Assembly (NCBI RefSeq): GCF_007066085.1
Contig: NZ_CP041405.1
Coordinates: 5,673,501-5,737,500, forward strand
Source: Paenibacillus thiaminolyticus
GTDB lineage: Bacteria; Bacillota; Bacilli; Paenibacillales; Paenibacillaceae
DNA: 64,000 bases
Direction of reading: 5' to 3'
The position numbers were made by a program, and so were the translations under genes. The notes under the pieces are model-generated. The model worked only from the letters and a program-made list of their open reading frames with translations, made no database searches and had not been told where the DNA came from. Positions within the stretch are counted from its first letter, which is position 1. The number at the start of each line of letters is the position of its first letter. Below are positions 59,801-62,800 of the stretch, piece after piece.

Positions 59801-62800
59801 TGAAGGACAATTGGATCGTGAGCGGTTGGAAGCAGCTCTGCAAGGGCTCATTGCCCGGCATGAATCGCTGCGCACTTCGTTTGCCGTCGTGGATGGCGAG
59901 CCGGTGCAGATAGTGTCGGATAAGGTTCTATGTGACATGTCGTATAGGGAAGCGCAGGAAGAAGAGGTCGAGGAACTCATCCAGGCATTCCTCCGTCCGT
60001 TTGACCTAAGCGAAGCGCCGCTGCTGCGTACGACCGTCATTCGTCTCGAAGCAACGCGTCACGTGCTGTTGTTCGATATGCACCATATTATTTCGGACGG
60101 CACCTCGATCAGTATTTTGGTAGACGAATTTGCGAAGCTGTACGCGGGTGCAGCGTTGGAGCCGCTGAAGCTCCAGTACAAAGATTATGCGGTATGGCAG
60201 CGGGAGCACTACGCCGATAGCCAAGCGTACGAGCAGTTGGAAGCGTACTGGGTGGAACAGTTAGGTGGCGAATTGCCGGTGCTGAGCCTGCCGGCCGATT
60301 ATCCGCGTCCGGTCGTACGCAGCTTCGAGGGCAGCCGGGTGGACGTTGAGCTGGACGGCGATCTTGCGCACGCTGTGCGCGAGCTGGCCCGTACGAGCGG
60401 AACTACGGTGTACATGGTGCTGCTTGCCGCCTACAGCGCGCTGCTGGCGCGACTTGGGGGACAAAAAGAAGTCGTTGTCGGATCGCCAGTGGCGGGACGG
60501 CCGCATGCAGATATGGAAGGCATGCTGGGGATGTTCGTCAATACGTTGGCACTGCGGACGCACCCGTCCGGAGAGAAGAGCTTCGCGACCTATCTGCAGG
60601 AAGTGAAACAGACATCGCTCGACGCCTTCGAGCACGGGGACTATCCGTTCGAGGAACTGGTGGAACGGGTGGTGCGGCAGCGCGACACGAGCCGCAATCC
60701 GCTCTTCGATGCGATGCTCGTGCTGCAAAACATGGATCAGGCAGAGCTTGAGCTCCCTGGGCTTCAGCTCACCTCGTATCCGTTCGAATCCAACGTGGCC
60801 AAGTTCGATCTGACGCTGTCGGTGAGTGAACAAGAGAACGGCATGCGCTGCTCGTGGGAATATGCCGCCATGTTGTTCGAACGATCTACGATCGAACGAT
60901 GGGCCGGTCACTTTGCGGAGCTTTTGCGGCAGAGTACCATGAATCCTCAGGTGACACTGGGAAGCGTCGGCTTCCTGACGGCAGCGGAGCAGGAACAATT
61001 GCTGACGCAGTTCAATGAGTCGCAGCAATTCAATCACGATAACGGAACAGCTGCTGTGTTGTCGCGAGGCATGGACATGACGCTGCACGCGATGTTCGAG
61101 GATCAGGCGGCAAAAACGCCGGAGCGGTTGGCCGTGGAATGCGGCGAAGACGCCCTGACGTACCGGGAGCTGAACGAACGGGCGAATCGGCTGGCCCGAG
61201 TCGTGCGCCGTTATGGAGCAGGTCCCGAAAGCCTTGTTGCCGTGCAGCTCGAACGCTCCGTGAATATGGCTATCGCGCTGCTTGCCGTGTTGAAGGCCGG
61301 GGCAGCCTATCTGCCGATATCGCCGCAGGATCCGGCCGATCGCGTGCGGTTCCTGCTGGAGAACAGCGGCGCAACCCTGCTGCTGTCCGGAACGGCACAG
61401 GAGGCGGCTTCTTGTCCGGTGCTAGGCTTGGATGATGACCGTATTGAGTTGGAATCGCCGGAAGCTCTTCCGAGCTCTGCGAATGGCGACAATTTGGCCT
61501 ATGTGATCTACACCTCCGGGACATCCGGTCAGCCGAAAGGCGTTATGGTGGAGCATGGGAGCATCGTTCATACGCTGCAGTGGAAGACAGCAACCTACGG
61601 CTTCAACGGAGGCCGGGTGCTGCATGCCAGCCCGTTCGTATTCGACGCGTCCATCACGCACTTTTTTGGTCCCTTCGTTGCGGGGGCGACCGTCGTGATG
61701 CTGCGCGATGAAGAATTAAGCGATCCGGCAGCCATTATCAGCACGCTTGCCGAGCAGAAGATTACCCATGCGCAATTCACAACCGGTCTGCTCGCGGCAC
61801 TGCTCGAAATGATCGGGCCGGAACAGCTGGCCACCGTTCGGAGCGTGGTCACCGGCGGAGAAAAAATCAGCGCTGCATTGATTAGAAAAATGCTGACCCA
61901 CCGTCAGATTAAGTTTGTCAGCGAGTATGGGCCGACGGAAAACAGTGTGGTGACAGCCGCTTTACCGGTCAGCGATCCACGGCAGTCTCATATGCTTGGC
62001 ACAGCGATTGGCCAGACGAAAATGTATGTGCTGGATGCGAATGGACAACTGCAGCCGATCGGCGTACCTGGCGAGCTGTGCATTAGCGGGCCGGGATTGG
62101 CCCGGGGGTACCTCAATCAGACGGAGTTAACGGCGGAGCGGTTCGCTGCTAGTCCGTTTGCGCTGGGCGAGCGTATCTACCGAACCGGGGACTTGGCGCG
62201 CTGGCTGCCGGATGGCAATCTCGAGTATATGGGACGGATGGATGCACAAGTGAAGATTCGAGGCTATCGGATCGAACCGGGCGAGATCGAAGCCGAGCTG
62301 CTGCGGTCGGCTCAGGTAAGCGAAGCCGTCGTGGCCGCGCTGCCGGATGCTGCGGGAAGCATGCAGCTGTGCGCCTATGTTGTTGGCGGCGAGCTGGAGC
62401 CTTCTGAGCTGCGCAGCTTGCTGTCCACAACGCTGCCAGCGTATATGGTTCCTTCCTTCTTCGTGAGGCTGGAGCAATTGCCGCTGACCGCCAACGGCAA
62501 AATCGATCTCAAAGGGCTGCCGAAGCCGGATGCAGCCATGGCCCATGCGCCATACGTCTCGCCCCGCACGCCGGCGGAGCAAGCGCTGGTGACGGTATGG
62601 CAGCAGGTGCTCGGGGTGCCGCGTATCGGCATCCATGACAGCTTCTTCGAATTGGGAGGCGACTCGATCAAGGCGATTCAAGCCATGTCCCGGCTCATGC
62701 AGGCCGGGTATAAGCTGGACATGAAGGATCTGTTCCGGTATCCGGCTGCGGCCCAACTGAGCGATCATATCGCCCCGGTTAGCCGCATTGCGGAACAGGG

